Source: Thomasclavelia ramosa DSM 1402
GTDB lineage: Bacteria; Bacillota_I; Bacilli_A; Erysipelotrichales; Coprobacillaceae
NCBI RefSeq assembly: GCF_014131695.1
Contig: NZ_CP036346.1
Span: 496,001-560,000, forward strand
Direction: 5' to 3'
Length of the DNA stretch: 64,000 nucleotides
The notes under the pieces are model-generated. The model had not been told where the DNA came from. It ran no database searches and was given only the letters and a program-made list of their open reading frames with translations. Positions 51,549 through 61,868 of the stretch are shown here, piece by piece (position 1 is the stretch's first letter; every line of letters starts with the position of its first letter). Made by a program: the position numbers and the translations under genes.

Positions 51549-52488
51549 AATCAAATGTCACATATTGGTTTTTTAATGGAGGGACTACATCGAGGTGCTC
51601 CACTGTTAATATAGGAACATTCATTTGATATTCCGGATCATAATCAACTGTAATTTTTCCTTCAACAACGATCCATTCTTCAGGAATCAATTTATTTGCT
51701 AGCTTACTAATACAGACAAGCCCAATCAATGAGGTATCTTCTTCACAGCATACCATAGCTTGACGCCCTAGGACAAAACCATCTTCAATGACACGATCTA
51801 GACCGATAAACTTACCTTTAATTTTGACTGTTTTACCATTATATTTATCAGGATGATCCATAGCGTCCATACAAAAGATTCCAAAATCATGATCTTGTAT
51901 ATCTAAATGTTCTTTATTAATATCAAATGGTAATTCTTCTTCAGGATTCATTGTATCTATAGTGCCGTTAGCTAATTCATAAATGATTTGAGCATTACTG
52001 TTAATCGCTTTAATATTATTTCTTAACATGGATTTTCTAATATTTGGATCGTAGCGATTAAAAATAACAAGATCACTAAAGACAACCTGACTATATACAA
52101 GAGAACGCATATTATTTAAATACATTGAAAAAGTAGTAGTATCAAAAGTTGTTAATACTTGGACCACTTTCCAGTTTTCAGGAATCGTTTCTTTTACAAA
52201 AATATTCAGGTCCATCATTCCATTAGCTTCAATCATGATTTGAGTAGGACGATATTCTAATTCTAAATGTTTTAGATCATAGGTGGTAAAATTTTCAAAA
52301 TCTAATGTTACCAATGAAGTATTAGATTTTTTTAAATAAATATCATTATAGGCAACTTCACCTTCTTCAAAACTAATTAATAAGGTGTCTTCTTCACTAT
52401 AAAAATCAGGATTCATTAAAGTATCATTAATAAATGAGGTTTTACCACTATCTAGAAAGCCTGCGAAAATATATACTCTTGTTTCCAT
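51547..52488 (-). CDS. CobW-type GTPase fused to a TIGR03943-like domain
   Basis: A 313-residue protein. The N-terminal CobW/COG0523-like GTPase domain begins METRVYIFAGFLDSGKTSFIND (P-loop at ~12-17) and is shortened; the CxCC metal motif of classic members is absent. The C-terminal ~100 residues (NGKTVKIKGKFIGLDR, FVLGRQAMVCCEEDTS, IPEEWIVVEGKITVDYD) match the TIGR03943/DUF1980-like family, whose members usually pair with a membrane permease. The start overlaps the stop of the preceding CobW gene by one base. Function is probably metal trafficking, but the metal is not known. Confidence 0.8.
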   Translation of the reverse strand: METRVYIFAGFLDSGKTSFINDTLMNPDFYSEEDTLLISFEEGEVAYNDIYLKKSNTSLVTLDFENFTTYDLKHLELEYRPTQIMIEANGMMDLNIFVKETIPENWKVVQVLTTFDTTTFSMYLNNMRSLVYSQVVFSDLVIFNRYDPNIRKSMLRNNIKAINSNAQIIYELANGTIDTMNPEEELPFDINKEHLDIQDHDFGIFCMDAMDHPDKYNGKTVKIKGKFIGLDRVIEDGFVLGRQAMVCCEEDTSLIGLVCISKLANKLIPEEWIVVEGKITVDYDPEYQMNVPILTVEHLDVVPPLKNQYVTFD

Positions 52489-53528
52489 TAAGCGACCTCA
52501 TCGAATAATCTATCTAATTTTATTTTATCTAATTTTTCGCCAATGACACAAATTCGACCTGTAAAGTCAGGTTTTCCTATACGAATTTCATATTCTCCAG
52601 GGACTAAATCAAAATACCACCAATCACCTTCAATACTATCGACATATCCTTTAGCTCTTAAAATATTTCCATAGGCGGAACTGTCACTTAGTTCTTTTAA
52701 GATTTTTTCTAATTGAGATTTAGAATATTTTTTAGGTGTCTGTTTACCCCAACTGGTGAAAACTTCATCAGCATGATGGTGCTCATGACCACACTCACAA
52801 TTATGATCATGATGATGTTCGTGATTATGATGATGTTCGTGATTATGATGATGTTCATGATCGTGGTGATGATCATGATGATGGGCACATATAGGACAAA
52901 TATCTAATTGTTCCAACAATTCATCACGAAGATTATCACTATTACTAAAGGCATTAGTTAGTATTTCTTTGGTAAGCTGATCCCATGGGGTTGTAATGAC
53001 ATTAGCTTGATTATTATGTTCTTTAATAATTTTTAAACACTCATCTAGCTGAAATTCTGTTATATCTTGAGTTCGGCTTAAAATAATAAGTGAGGCGTAC
53101 TCGATTTGATTATTAAAAAACTCTCCAAAATTCTTTGTGTATAATCGACATTTTTTAGCATCGATAACAGCAATATAATTATCAAGTTCTAATTCATGAC
53201 TATGTACATCACTAACAGCTTTAATTACATCTGACAATTTTCCAACACCAGAAGGTTCGATGATAATTCGATCAGGATGATATGTTTCTAATACTTCTTT
53301 TAATGAAGCTTCAAAGTCACCAACTAGACTGCAACAAATACACCCTGAATTAATTTCAGTTACTTCAATTCCAGCATTATTCATAAAAGTTCCATCAATT
53401 CCAATTTCACCAAATTCATTTTCAATTAAGACAATTTGTTCTCCTGGATATACATCACTAATTAATTTTTTTATGAATGTAGTTTTACCAGCTCCAAGGA
53501 AACCAGATATAATATCTACTTTTGTCAT
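52488..53528 (-). CDS. CobW-type metallochaperone GTPase with His-rich region
   Basis: A 346-residue GTPase of the CobW/ZigA family, which deliver metals, mostly zinc, to target proteins. It has the P-loop GFLGAGKTTFIKKL (near 8), the metal motif GCICCSLVGDFE (CxCC), and the ENEFGEIGID switch. A His-rich stretch (residues ~210-245) is built from near-identical HNHEHH units encoded by an 18-nt tandem repeat. A CobW C-terminal domain follows. The second ATG (53528) was chosen because GGAG directly abuts the first. It is co-transcribed with the fused GTPase. No Zur-type operator was seen upstream. Confidence 0.87.
   Translation of the reverse strand: MTKVDIISGFLGAGKTTFIKKLISDVYPGEQIVLIENEFGEIGIDGTFMNNAGIEVTEINSGCICCSLVGDFEASLKEVLETYHPDRIIIEPSGVGKLSDVIKAVSDVHSHELELDNYIAVIDAKKCRLYTKNFGEFFNNQIEYASLIILSRTQDITEFQLDECLKIIKEHNNQANVITTPWDQLTKEILTNAFSNSDNLRDELLEQLDICPICAHHHDHHHDHEHHHNHEHHHNHEHHHDHNCECGHEHHHADEVFTSWGKQTPKKYSKSQLEKILKELSDSSAYGNILRAKGYVDSIEGDWWYFDLVPGEYEIRIGKPDFTGRICVIGEKLDKIKLDRLFDEVA
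52798..52882. repeat. 18-nt tandem repeat encoding the His-rich segment
   Basis: The unit GATGATGTTCGTGATTAT, with slight changes, repeats in phase three times, flanked by shorter partial units. Being an in-frame 18-mer, it can expand or shrink without frameshift. Confidence 0.75.
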
Positions 53529-53737
53529 ATAGTTCATCTCCTTTTTGTCTTTATATTATAACATCATGTATTTTATGGTTCAAATATTGTAGCCTATAGA
53601 ATTATGTCCTTTTTTTTCTTAATAAGACAAGAAACTATTTTAATTGGCAATTATCTAATAAAAATGATATTCTTTATAAAGAGAGTGAATGGAATCTTTT
53701 AGAGAAATAATTTTCAAATTATAAAGGGGGAAAAATA

Positions 53738-54466
53738 ATGCCAACAGGAGTCATTATTAATAGTTTATCAATTGTATTAGGGGGAATATTTGGTGCATTA
53801 TTAGGTCATAAATTAAGTCATAGACTTAAGACAGAAATAACCTTGATTTTTGGGATTTGTGCTATGGCTATGGGAATCAATGCAATTGGATTAATGGAAA
53901 ATATGCCGGCAGTAATCTTTTCAATAATTATTGGAACTATTGTGGGATTATCACTGCACTTTAGTGATTGGATCAATAAGGGAGCAATTTTAATGCAAAA
54001 GCCAATTGCCAAAATATTTAAAAATAATGGTAGTGATTTAAGTTCGGAAGAGTTTCAATCTACTTTAATTACTATTATTGTGTTATTTTGTGCTAGTGGA
54101 ACAGGAATTTATGGCTCCTTAACTTCAGGAATGACGGGTGATAATGGAGTTTTGATTTCTAAATCAATTCTTGATTTTTTTACTGCTGTGATTTTTGCTT
54201 GTAATTTAGGGTATGTGGTATCTGTAATTGCCATTCCGCAGTTTGTAATCTTTTTTATTTTATTTTTATCAGCAAAGTTTATTTTTCCATTGACTACACC
54301 AGCAATGATCAATGATTTTAAAGCTTGTGGTGGCTTTTTAATGATTGCTACAGGATTTAGAATGATCAAGGTTAAAGAATTTCCAATTGCGGATATGATT
54401 CCTGCAATGGTTATTGTTATGCCAATTAGCTGGTTATGGGTCAATTATATTATGACGGTTATATAA
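53738..54466 (+). CDS. DUF554 family membrane protein
   Basis: A 242-residue integral membrane protein of the DUF554 (YdfK) family with about seven helices. The start MPTGVIINSLSIVLGGIFGALLGHKL and the conserved IIGTIVGLSLHFSDWINK and FCASGTGIYGSLTSGMTGDN segments are family signatures. Its function is not established. It is a single gene behind AAAGGGGGAAAAATA, diverging from the GTPase pair, with its own terminator. Confidence 0.87.
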   Translation: MPTGVIINSLSIVLGGIFGALLGHKLSHRLKTEITLIFGICAMAMGINAIGLMENMPAVIFSIIIGTIVGLSLHFSDWINKGAILMQKPIAKIFKNNGSDLSSEEFQSTLITIIVLFCASGTGIYGSLTSGMTGDNGVLISKSILDFFTAVIFACNLGYVVSVIAIPQFVIFFILFLSAKFIFPLTTPAMINDFKACGGFLMIATGFRMIKVKEFPIADMIPAMVIVMPISWLWVNYIMTVI

Positions 54467-54514
54467 AAGTATTGTGATTGTACTAAAAGTACAAAAATCA
54501 CAGTATTTTTTTTA
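54466..54514 (+). terminator. Terminator of the DUF554 gene
   Basis: AAGTATTGTGATT and AATCACAGTATTTT pair around an inner GTAC/GTAC step, followed by a T-run. Confidence 0.8.
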
Positions 54515-54601
54515 TTTTCTTAGTACTTTGTTTCCAGAATATTATAAATATATTTAAATAATAAATAGTTATGTTATAACAAGGAAAAGGAGGCAAAATC
54601 A

Positions 54602-55543
54602 ATGAATTTTGGAATTATTGGATTTGGGAATATTGCAAGAAAATTTGTTAAAAGTATTGAATACACTGACGAAGGAAAGATTTATGCAATTGCATCTCAT
54701 TCCTTAACAAGTGATGATGAATATGTAAAAGCTCACCCAGAAGTTAAAATATATCAAGATTATGACGAATTATTACAGGATCGAGAACTTGATGCTGTAT
54801 ACATTGCCTTACCTCATAAATATCATAAGGAATGGATCTTAAAAGCACTTGATAATCATATTGCGGTATTATCAGAAAAACCAATGGTATTGACAGTTGC
54901 AGATATTGAGGAGATTAAAACAAAAGTATATACGGAAAAAGGATATTGCTTAGAAGCATTAAAGACTAAATTTAATATTGGTTTAGAACATTTAAAACAG
55001 GATTTATCATTGATTGGTAAAATCAAACAAATTGAAGCTAATTTTTGTTTTGATGCTACTGCTCACCAAACTACCTCATATTTATTTAACGTTGATCAAG
55101 GTGGGGCACTGAATGACGTAGGAAGTTATTTGCTTGGTTTTGTATTAGCTTTGGTGGATTCAGATATAAAGAATGTTAATTCACAGATTGATATTGTTGC
55201 TGGAGTTGAATGGTATTTTAAAGCAAAAATTAATTTTAATAATGAATGTACTGCGATTGTGGAAGGGGCAATTGATCGTAATAAAGAGCGTTTAGCAATT
55301 ATCGAAGGTGAATTTGGAAAAATAGAGATTCCAATGTTTAATCGTATTATTGATTATAAAATCATAAAAAATGATGGTACTGTGGTTGAACGCAATTATC
55401 CAATTATTGGAGATGATATGACTATGGAGATTCAGTGCTTTATTGATGATGTACGAGCTCATAAAACTGAGAGTGCACTTCATAGTTTGGAAGATACAAA
55501 AAGGATATTGGAATTAACAGAAATAATTAGGGAGGCAAATTAA
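54602..55543 (+). CDS. Gfo/Idh/MocA family oxidoreductase (first)
   Basis: A 313-residue NAD(P)-dependent oxidoreductase. The Rossmann loop is GIIGFGNIARKFVKS and the EKP motif is LSEKPMVLTV (near 97). The middle has EALKTKFNIGLEHLK. A sugar, inositol or related polyol is the likely substrate in this family. The start ATG follows GGAGGCAAAATCA. The next gene starts on the base after its stop and encodes a homologue, so they form an operon with the VOC protein after it. Confidence 0.87.
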   Translation: MNFGIIGFGNIARKFVKSIEYTDEGKIYAIASHSLTSDDEYVKAHPEVKIYQDYDELLQDRELDAVYIALPHKYHKEWILKALDNHIAVLSEKPMVLTVADIEEIKTKVYTEKGYCLEALKTKFNIGLEHLKQDLSLIGKIKQIEANFCFDATAHQTTSYLFNVDQGGALNDVGSYLLGFVLALVDSDIKNVNSQIDIVAGVEWYFKAKINFNNECTAIVEGAIDRNKERLAIIEGEFGKIEIPMFNRIIDYKIIKNDGTVVERNYPIIGDDMTMEIQCFIDDVRAHKTESALHSLEDTKRILELTEIIREAN

Positions 55544-56524
55544 ATGAAATTAGGTATTTTAGGAACAGGGATGATTGTTAAAGACTTATTAACAACTATA
55601 AATAAGTTAAAGATTGAATCAATTTCGATTTTAGGGACTGAACAAACTAAGAAAGAGACTACTATTCTCGCTAAGCAATATCATCTAGATCATTGTTATT
55701 ATGACTATGATGAAATGTTGCGAAGTGAAATCGATACAGTGTATGTTGCCTTGCCAAATCATTTACATTTTAGTTTTGCTAAAAAAGCTTTATTAAAAGG
55801 TAAGCATGTAATAATGGAAAAACCTATTACTTCAAATGTTAAGGAATTGGAAGAATTAAAAGAAATTGCTCAAGAAAACGATCTAATTATTTTAGAAGCA
55901 GTTAATATCCATTATTTACCTGCTTTTAAAAAATTGAAAGAAGATATAAAGAGAATTGGAAATATTAAAATCATGAATTTTAATTATAGTCAATATTCTT
56001 CACGATATGATGCTTTTAAACAAGGAACAATTTTACCGGCATTTGATTATCATAAATCAGGTGGAGCTTTGATGGATATCAATGTTTATAATGTTAATGC
56101 AATAATAAGTTTATTTGGTCAACCAGTAAGTATTGGGTATATGGCAAATATTGAGAATCAAATTGATACAAGTGGTATTCTAATGTACGATTATGGTTCG
56201 TTTAAGGGGATAAGTATAGGGGCTAAAGATTGCAAAGCACCGATTATTTCAACGATTCAAGGTGATAAAGGGGTTATTAAAATTGATAAACCTGTTAATC
56301 AGATGACCGGATATCAAATTATTTTTAACGATGGCACTGAAGAAATTTATCGAGTTGATGATTGTGAACATCGCTTATATTATGAATTTATTGAATTTAT
56401 TAGAATCATTGATAATAATGATTATGATTTTGCTAAAAAGATGCTGGAATTAAGTTTAATAGTAGCTAAAGTCATGAATGAGGCAAGAAATCAAGAAAAA
56501 ATAGTATTTACAAATGATAATTAA
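55544..56524 (+). CDS. Gfo/Idh/MocA family oxidoreductase (second)
   Basis: A 326-residue homologue of the preceding protein. It has the loop LGILGTGMIVKDLL, the EKP motif IMEKPITSNV (near 97), and a C-terminal substrate domain with GGALMDINVYNVNAI. The two enzymes are related but far from identical, so they may act in sequence or on different isomers. The start ATG overlaps the TAA region of the previous gene (TAAATG). Confidence 0.87.
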   Translation: MKLGILGTGMIVKDLLTTINKLKIESISILGTEQTKKETTILAKQYHLDHCYYDYDEMLRSEIDTVYVALPNHLHFSFAKKALLKGKHVIMEKPITSNVKELEELKEIAQENDLIILEAVNIHYLPAFKKLKEDIKRIGNIKIMNFNYSQYSSRYDAFKQGTILPAFDYHKSGGALMDINVYNVNAIISLFGQPVSIGYMANIENQIDTSGILMYDYGSFKGISIGAKDCKAPIISTIQGDKGVIKIDKPVNQMTGYQIIFNDGTEEIYRVDDCEHRLYYEFIEFIRIIDNNDYDFAKKMLELSLIVAKVMNEARNQEKIVFTNDN

Positions 56525-56536
56525 AGGAGAAGACAA

Positions 56537-57031
56537 ATGGAATTTAAAAGCTTGATGCATGTATCTTTTTTCACTGATCAAATGGATGTGATGAGAGACT
56601 TTTATGAAAATAAGTTAGGATTAAAAGTTAAAATTGTAACAAGGGCGGGACTTTATAAAGGACTAAATCGTGGTAAATATAGTGAAGTAGCTGAAGTTGA
56701 TCCAAACAGAATTATCATTGTTTATATTGAAATTGCCCCTGGACAGTTTATTGAACTATTTCCAAAGGATGAAGGACAAGCGCCACATGATGAGTGGAAC
56801 CAGAGGCTGGGGTATTCACACTTTGCGTTATTGGTTGAGGATATAGAAAAAACTTATCGAGAACTAGTTGAATGTGGAGTTGCAATAGATACACCTATTT
56901 CTAAAGGTCCATCACATACCTATCAAATGTGGGTGCATGATCCTGATGGTAATAAATTTGAAATTATGCAGTATACTGATAAGTCATTTCAAGTAGTGGG
57001 GCACATTGAAGAAGAGATATCTGAAGATTAA
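56537..57031 (+). CDS. VOC/glyoxalase superfamily protein
   Basis: A 164-residue vicinal-oxygen-chelate fold protein. The N-terminal repeat reads LMHVSFFTDQMDVMRDFYENKLGLKV with the first metal His, and the second repeat has RLGYSHFALLVEDIEKTYREL with another His and WVHDPDGNKFEIMQY with the final Glu. Such proteins include epimerases, dioxygenases and glyoxalases. In this operon a sugar-acid or epimerase-like step would fit, but the reaction is unknown. A hairpin terminator follows. Confidence 0.85.
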   Translation: MEFKSLMHVSFFTDQMDVMRDFYENKLGLKVKIVTRAGLYKGLNRGKYSEVAEVDPNRIIIVYIEIAPGQFIELFPKDEGQAPHDEWNQRLGYSHFALLVEDIEKTYRELVECGVAIDTPISKGPSHTYQMWVHDPDGNKFEIMQYTDKSFQVVGHIEEEISED

Positions 57032-57035
57032 TAGT

Positions 57036-57070
57036 AGGTATAGTTTGGTAACAAACTATACCTTGTTTTT
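57036..57070 (+). terminator. Terminator of the Gfo/Idh-VOC operon
   Basis: AGGTATAGTTTG (57036-57047) and CAAACTATACCT (57052-57063) with a 4-nt loop, followed by TGTTTTT. Confidence 0.88.
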
Positions 57071-57150
57071 ATTTATGAAGAAATAATAATGAGAGAAGGA
57101 ATTGATTAGTATTTTGCTTTAGTTATGTTATACTGTTGCTAGGTGATAAA

Positions 57151-58287
57151 ATGAAATGTTTAATAGAGAAGAAATGTGGTAGCTGTAAATACATTAATAC
57201 TGATTACCAGAGACAATTAAAGATTAAAACAGATTATTGTAAGAAGCTGTTAAAAGATAATAAATTAGACATGTATGAAGTCAAGGATACTATTGGAATG
57301 GGGCATCCTTATGAATACCGTAATAAAATAATTGTTGCTTTTAATCATAGATATGAATTTGGCTTTTATGAAGAGGATAGTCATAAGATTATTCCTTATG
57401 ATCGTTGTCTTCTTCATGAAGAACTCAGTGATATGATTATTAAGAAGATTCAAAGCTTATTAAAACGATATCGAGTTAGTATTTATGATGAAAATCGTAA
57501 TCGCGGATTATTGCGTCATGTATTAATTCGACGTGCTCTTGTTACTAATCAGACAATGGTAGTACTAGTTTGCAATGATAATGTATTTAAAGGATCCAAA
57601 AATTTTTGTAATGAGTTGATTAAAAATTTTCCAAGTATTAAGACGGTTGTATTAAATGTAAATAAACGTAAAACGAGTGTGGTTTTAGGTAATGAAGAAA
57701 AGATTCTTTATGGTAAGGGATTTATAGTTGATGAATTGTGTGGTTTGAAGTTTAAGATTTCGCCAAAATCATTTTATCAAATTAATCATCAACAGTGTGA
57801 ATTACTGTATTCTAAAGCTCTAGATTTATTGAATTTAACAGGTCAAGAAAGAATTATAGATGCTTATTGTGGAATTGGGACAATTGGAATGATTGTAGCT
57901 AATAGAACTAAGGAAGTTACTGGTGTGGAATTAAATAAAGATGCAGTTAAAGATGCCATCAATAATGCTAAAATGAATAAGATTGAAAATATTAAATTTA
58001 TTAATGATGATGCTTCTGCTTTTATGATTAAATTAGCTAAACAGAAGCAAAAAGTTGATTGTGTAATTATGGATCCCCCACGCAGTGGCAGTACGCAGGA
58101 ATTTATGGATGCTGTAAAAATCTTGAATCCTAAACAAGTTGTTTATATTTCTTGTGATCCAAGTACTCAGGTAAGGGACATCAAGTATTTTGCAAAAATT
58201 GGCTATCGTGGTGAGGTAATGTATCCGGTTGACATGTTCCCTCATACTAGCCATGTTGAGACAATCGTACTGCTATCAAAAATATAA
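57151..58287 (+). CDS. RNA uracil-C5 methyltransferase (RlmD/RumA-like)
   Basis: A 378-residue SAM-dependent methyltransferase that modifies a uracil in RNA. The N-terminal Cys motif Cys3-x5-Cys9-x2-Cys12 with a likely fourth Cys near 86 (YDRCLLHEEL) matches the [4Fe-4S] site of RlmD. The SAM motif is DAYCGIGTIGM, the substrate motif is DPPRSG, and the catalytic Cys is in YISCDPSTQVRD (near 335). It lacks the usual N-terminal TRAM RNA-binding domain. The ATG at 57151 follows AGGTGATAAA; a TTG 15 bases earlier is less likely. Confidence 0.88.
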   Translation: MKCLIEKKCGSCKYINTDYQRQLKIKTDYCKKLLKDNKLDMYEVKDTIGMGHPYEYRNKIIVAFNHRYEFGFYEEDSHKIIPYDRCLLHEELSDMIIKKIQSLLKRYRVSIYDENRNRGLLRHVLIRRALVTNQTMVVLVCNDNVFKGSKNFCNELIKNFPSIKTVVLNVNKRKTSVVLGNEEKILYGKGFIVDELCGLKFKISPKSFYQINHQQCELLYSKALDLLNLTGQERIIDAYCGIGTIGMIVANRTKEVTGVELNKDAVKDAINNAKMNKIENIKFINDDASAFMIKLAKQKQKVDCVIMDPPRSGSTQEFMDAVKILNPKQVVYISCDPSTQVRDIKYFAKIGYRGEVMYPVDMFPHTSHVETIVLLSKI

Positions 58288-58293
58288 AAGTTT

Positions 58294-58320
58294 AGAGCGT
58301 AATTTAGTTGCGCTTTTTTT
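58294..58320 (+). terminator. Terminator of the RNA methyltransferase
   Basis: AGCGTAA and TTGCGCT (one G-U pair) form a stem followed by TTTTTTT. Confidence 0.75.
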
Positions 58321-58422
58321 ATTAAATAATGAAAATAAGTGAGAATATAAAAAATCTTTATTTTAATAGATATGAAGATTATTCTTTTATTAGGATTAAT
58401 TATTAGATTAAGAAGGATTGTG

Positions 58423-58666
58423 ATGATTTATAATATTGCAAATAAAATGATTAAATATGCTAATGGAAATAACTATAACATTAAACATTTCTTAAAAGTG
58501 CATGCTTATGCTAAAACATTGGTGAATTAGTAAAACTGAATCAGCAAGACTTAAAAGCTCTTGAAACAGCAGCAATTATTCCGTTGAAGATATAAGAAAT
58601 TTTATGGAAAAAATATTTAAAACAAAAACGGGTATTGAATTATTAAAATCGATACATCAAGTATAA
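58423..58666 (+). pseudogene. Fragment of a small HD phosphohydrolase gene
   Basis: It starts MIYNIANKMIKYANGN, then HFLKVHAYAKT, and continues in another frame as GELVKLNQQDLKALETAAIIP. These resemble the first third of small HD proteins, but the HD motif region is deleted, and the frame is broken by a TAG at about 58529. The end reads GIELLKSIHQV. Confidence 0.65.
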
Positions 58667-58702
58667 GCATAGTAATTACAAAAGAATAGAAGATAAAAAT
58701 TT

Positions 58703-59372
58703 ATGACGTCAGTAATACAACAAGCAATGGTATTTATTTTGATTATCTTTTTAGCATGTTTTATAAAATTAAGAGGATATATTAAAGAAAGTGATTCGTA
58801 TGTTCTTGCTTTACTTATAACAAACATTACATGTCCATGGACATTGCTTGCGGGAACCGTGAGATTCGATTGACATCAAATATCATGCTTTTTATTATTC
58901 TAGAAATTTTAAATAATATAATTATGGCGGTTGTTGGCTATCATGTTAAATTAAGAGATTCCAAAACAATGAAAGGTGTCTCTATGTTAAATGCTTCTGT
59001 ATATAACATTGGAAGCTTTGTTTTGCCGTTTGTTCAAGCGATAATGCCATCTTTGACAATAACTTATTTAAGTACTTTTAATATTGGAGCAATCTTCATG
59101 GTGCTGGTAGCATCTATGTGATAAGTGACTATGTTGTAAATGGAGAAAATCATTTTAGAATCAAATCTTTTTAAAACATTGTTTTCATCAATAGCTTTAG
59201 ATATTTATTTGATTGACTTTATTCTAATGATTATGAGGATAGAAATTCCAAATTCAAAAAAGGCATATTTACTCTCACTGGTATTTTGATAATTAGATAC
59301 ATTGGAGCTGTTTTACTTAGTCTCTTTACCTATGTGTTTGTGCTTTTACTTTTAATAAGCAAAATATTGTAA
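58703..59372 (+). pseudogene. Broken AEC-family (auxin efflux carrier-like) transporter
   Basis: The sequence begins MTSVIQQAMVFILIIFLACF, continues with SYVLALLITNITCPWTLL, then NIMLFIILEILNNIIMAVVG and VSMLNASVYNIGSFVLPFVQ, all typical of AEC permeases. Frameshifts near 58870 and 59115 and several stops break it; the C-terminal hydrophobic VFVLLLLISKIL is still visible at the end. A 96-residue open stretch at 58831-59121 is only the middle part. Confidence 0.7.
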
Positions 59373-59395
59373 ATAGTTTTATTTTTTGAAAGCCC

Positions 59396-59423
59396 TTGCA
59401 AAAAATAAATTATATGATAAAAT
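59396..59423 (+). promoter_or_regulatory. Promoter of the beta-glucoside operon
   Basis: -35 TTGCAA (59396-59401) and -10 TAAAAT (59418-59423), 16 bases apart. Transcription would start ~12 bases before the RNA antiterminator. Confidence 0.65.
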
Positions 59424-59438
59424 ATAAGTGTCAATTAA

Positions 59439-60998
<1,560 letters not shown>

Positions 60999-61017
60999 TA
61001 AATGTAGAGGATTAGAT

Positions 61018-61857
61018 ATGAAAAATAAATACTATAGAATTAATAAAATCTTAAATAATAATGCCATTGAAATATTAGAAAATGGAACAGAAATAATTAT
61101 TATTGGTAATGGCGTAGGATTTAATCATAAAGTTAATGATTATATAACAATGAAAGAAAATTACAAGCTTTATACGTTACAAAATAATTTATTGAAAATT
61201 CAATTTAAAGCCTTACTGAATGAAATTCCATTTAAATGTATTGAATTGACCCAAGAAATTATAGATATGGCAAAAACTGATTTAAATAGAAATTTTAATC
61301 AAGGATTATTAGTATCGCTATCAGACCATATTAACTTTGTTTCCAAAAATTATCTAAAGGGTTATGGTAGTTATAGTTTAGTTAGTGAAGAAATAAAAAG
61401 ATTCTATCATGAAGAATATGAAGTCGGCCTTAAAGCATTAGATTTGATTAATAGATATTATCAAATAAATTTAAATAAAAAAGAGGCAAGTGCTATAGCA
61501 TTTCACTTAATTAATGCTGAGTTTAATAATAATGTAAGCAAAACAACGAGTATTTTAAAGAGCATAGATGATATTTTAAATATAATTGAAGCTAATTTTG
61601 GTCTTGAACTACCGGAAGATTCACTGTATTACTCTAGGCTAGTGATTCATCTTAAATTTTTTATGCAGCGGGTGATAAAGGGTGAAAGTGATGATGAGAA
61701 TTTTGAAAAATTAATAATAAGTGCTAAGTCAGATATTAATAAAAAAATAGGTATTACGTTAGATTCAATCGAAAGATATTTAAATGAAGAATTTGATTAT
61801 GTACTATCAGAGGCGGAACGATTTTATTTATTAGTACATATTTCAAGAATAATATAG
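61018..61857 (+). CDS. licT: BglG/LicT-type transcription antiterminator
   Basis: A 279-residue antiterminator. The N-terminal RNA-binding domain (MKNKYYRINKILNNNAIEIL...IGNGVGFNHKVND) is followed by two PRD domains (about 65-170 and 171-279). The PRD His residues are in LVSLSDHINFVSK, IAFHLINAE, LVIHLKFFM and LLVHISRII. When phosphorylated by HPr and not by the EII, it binds the RAT at 59443 and lets transcription pass the terminator. It lies between the glucosidase and EIIBC genes. The name follows the domain layout and the matching RAT. Confidence 0.88.
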   Translation: MKNKYYRINKILNNNAIEILENGTEIIIIGNGVGFNHKVNDYITMKENYKLYTLQNNLLKIQFKALLNEIPFKCIELTQEIIDMAKTDLNRNFNQGLLVSLSDHINFVSKNYLKGYGSYSLVSEEIKRFYHEEYEVGLKALDLINRYYQINLNKKEASAIAFHLINAEFNNNVSKTTSILKSIDDILNIIEANFGLELPEDSLYYSRLVIHLKFFMQRVIKGESDDENFEKLIISAKSDINKKIGITLDSIERYLNEEFDYVLSEAERFYLLVHISRII

Positions 61858-61868
61858 AGGAGAATAAT

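Noticed and set aside
52798-52882. Regular repeats that might suggest a CRISPR array
   Set aside because: Units are 18 nt, contiguous without spacers and in frame with the His-rich coding sequence.
52713-52907. Open frame antisense to the His-rich GTPase, reading as a Met/Ile repeat
   Set aside because: It is the mirror of the His codon repeat on the other strand, with no ribosome binding site.
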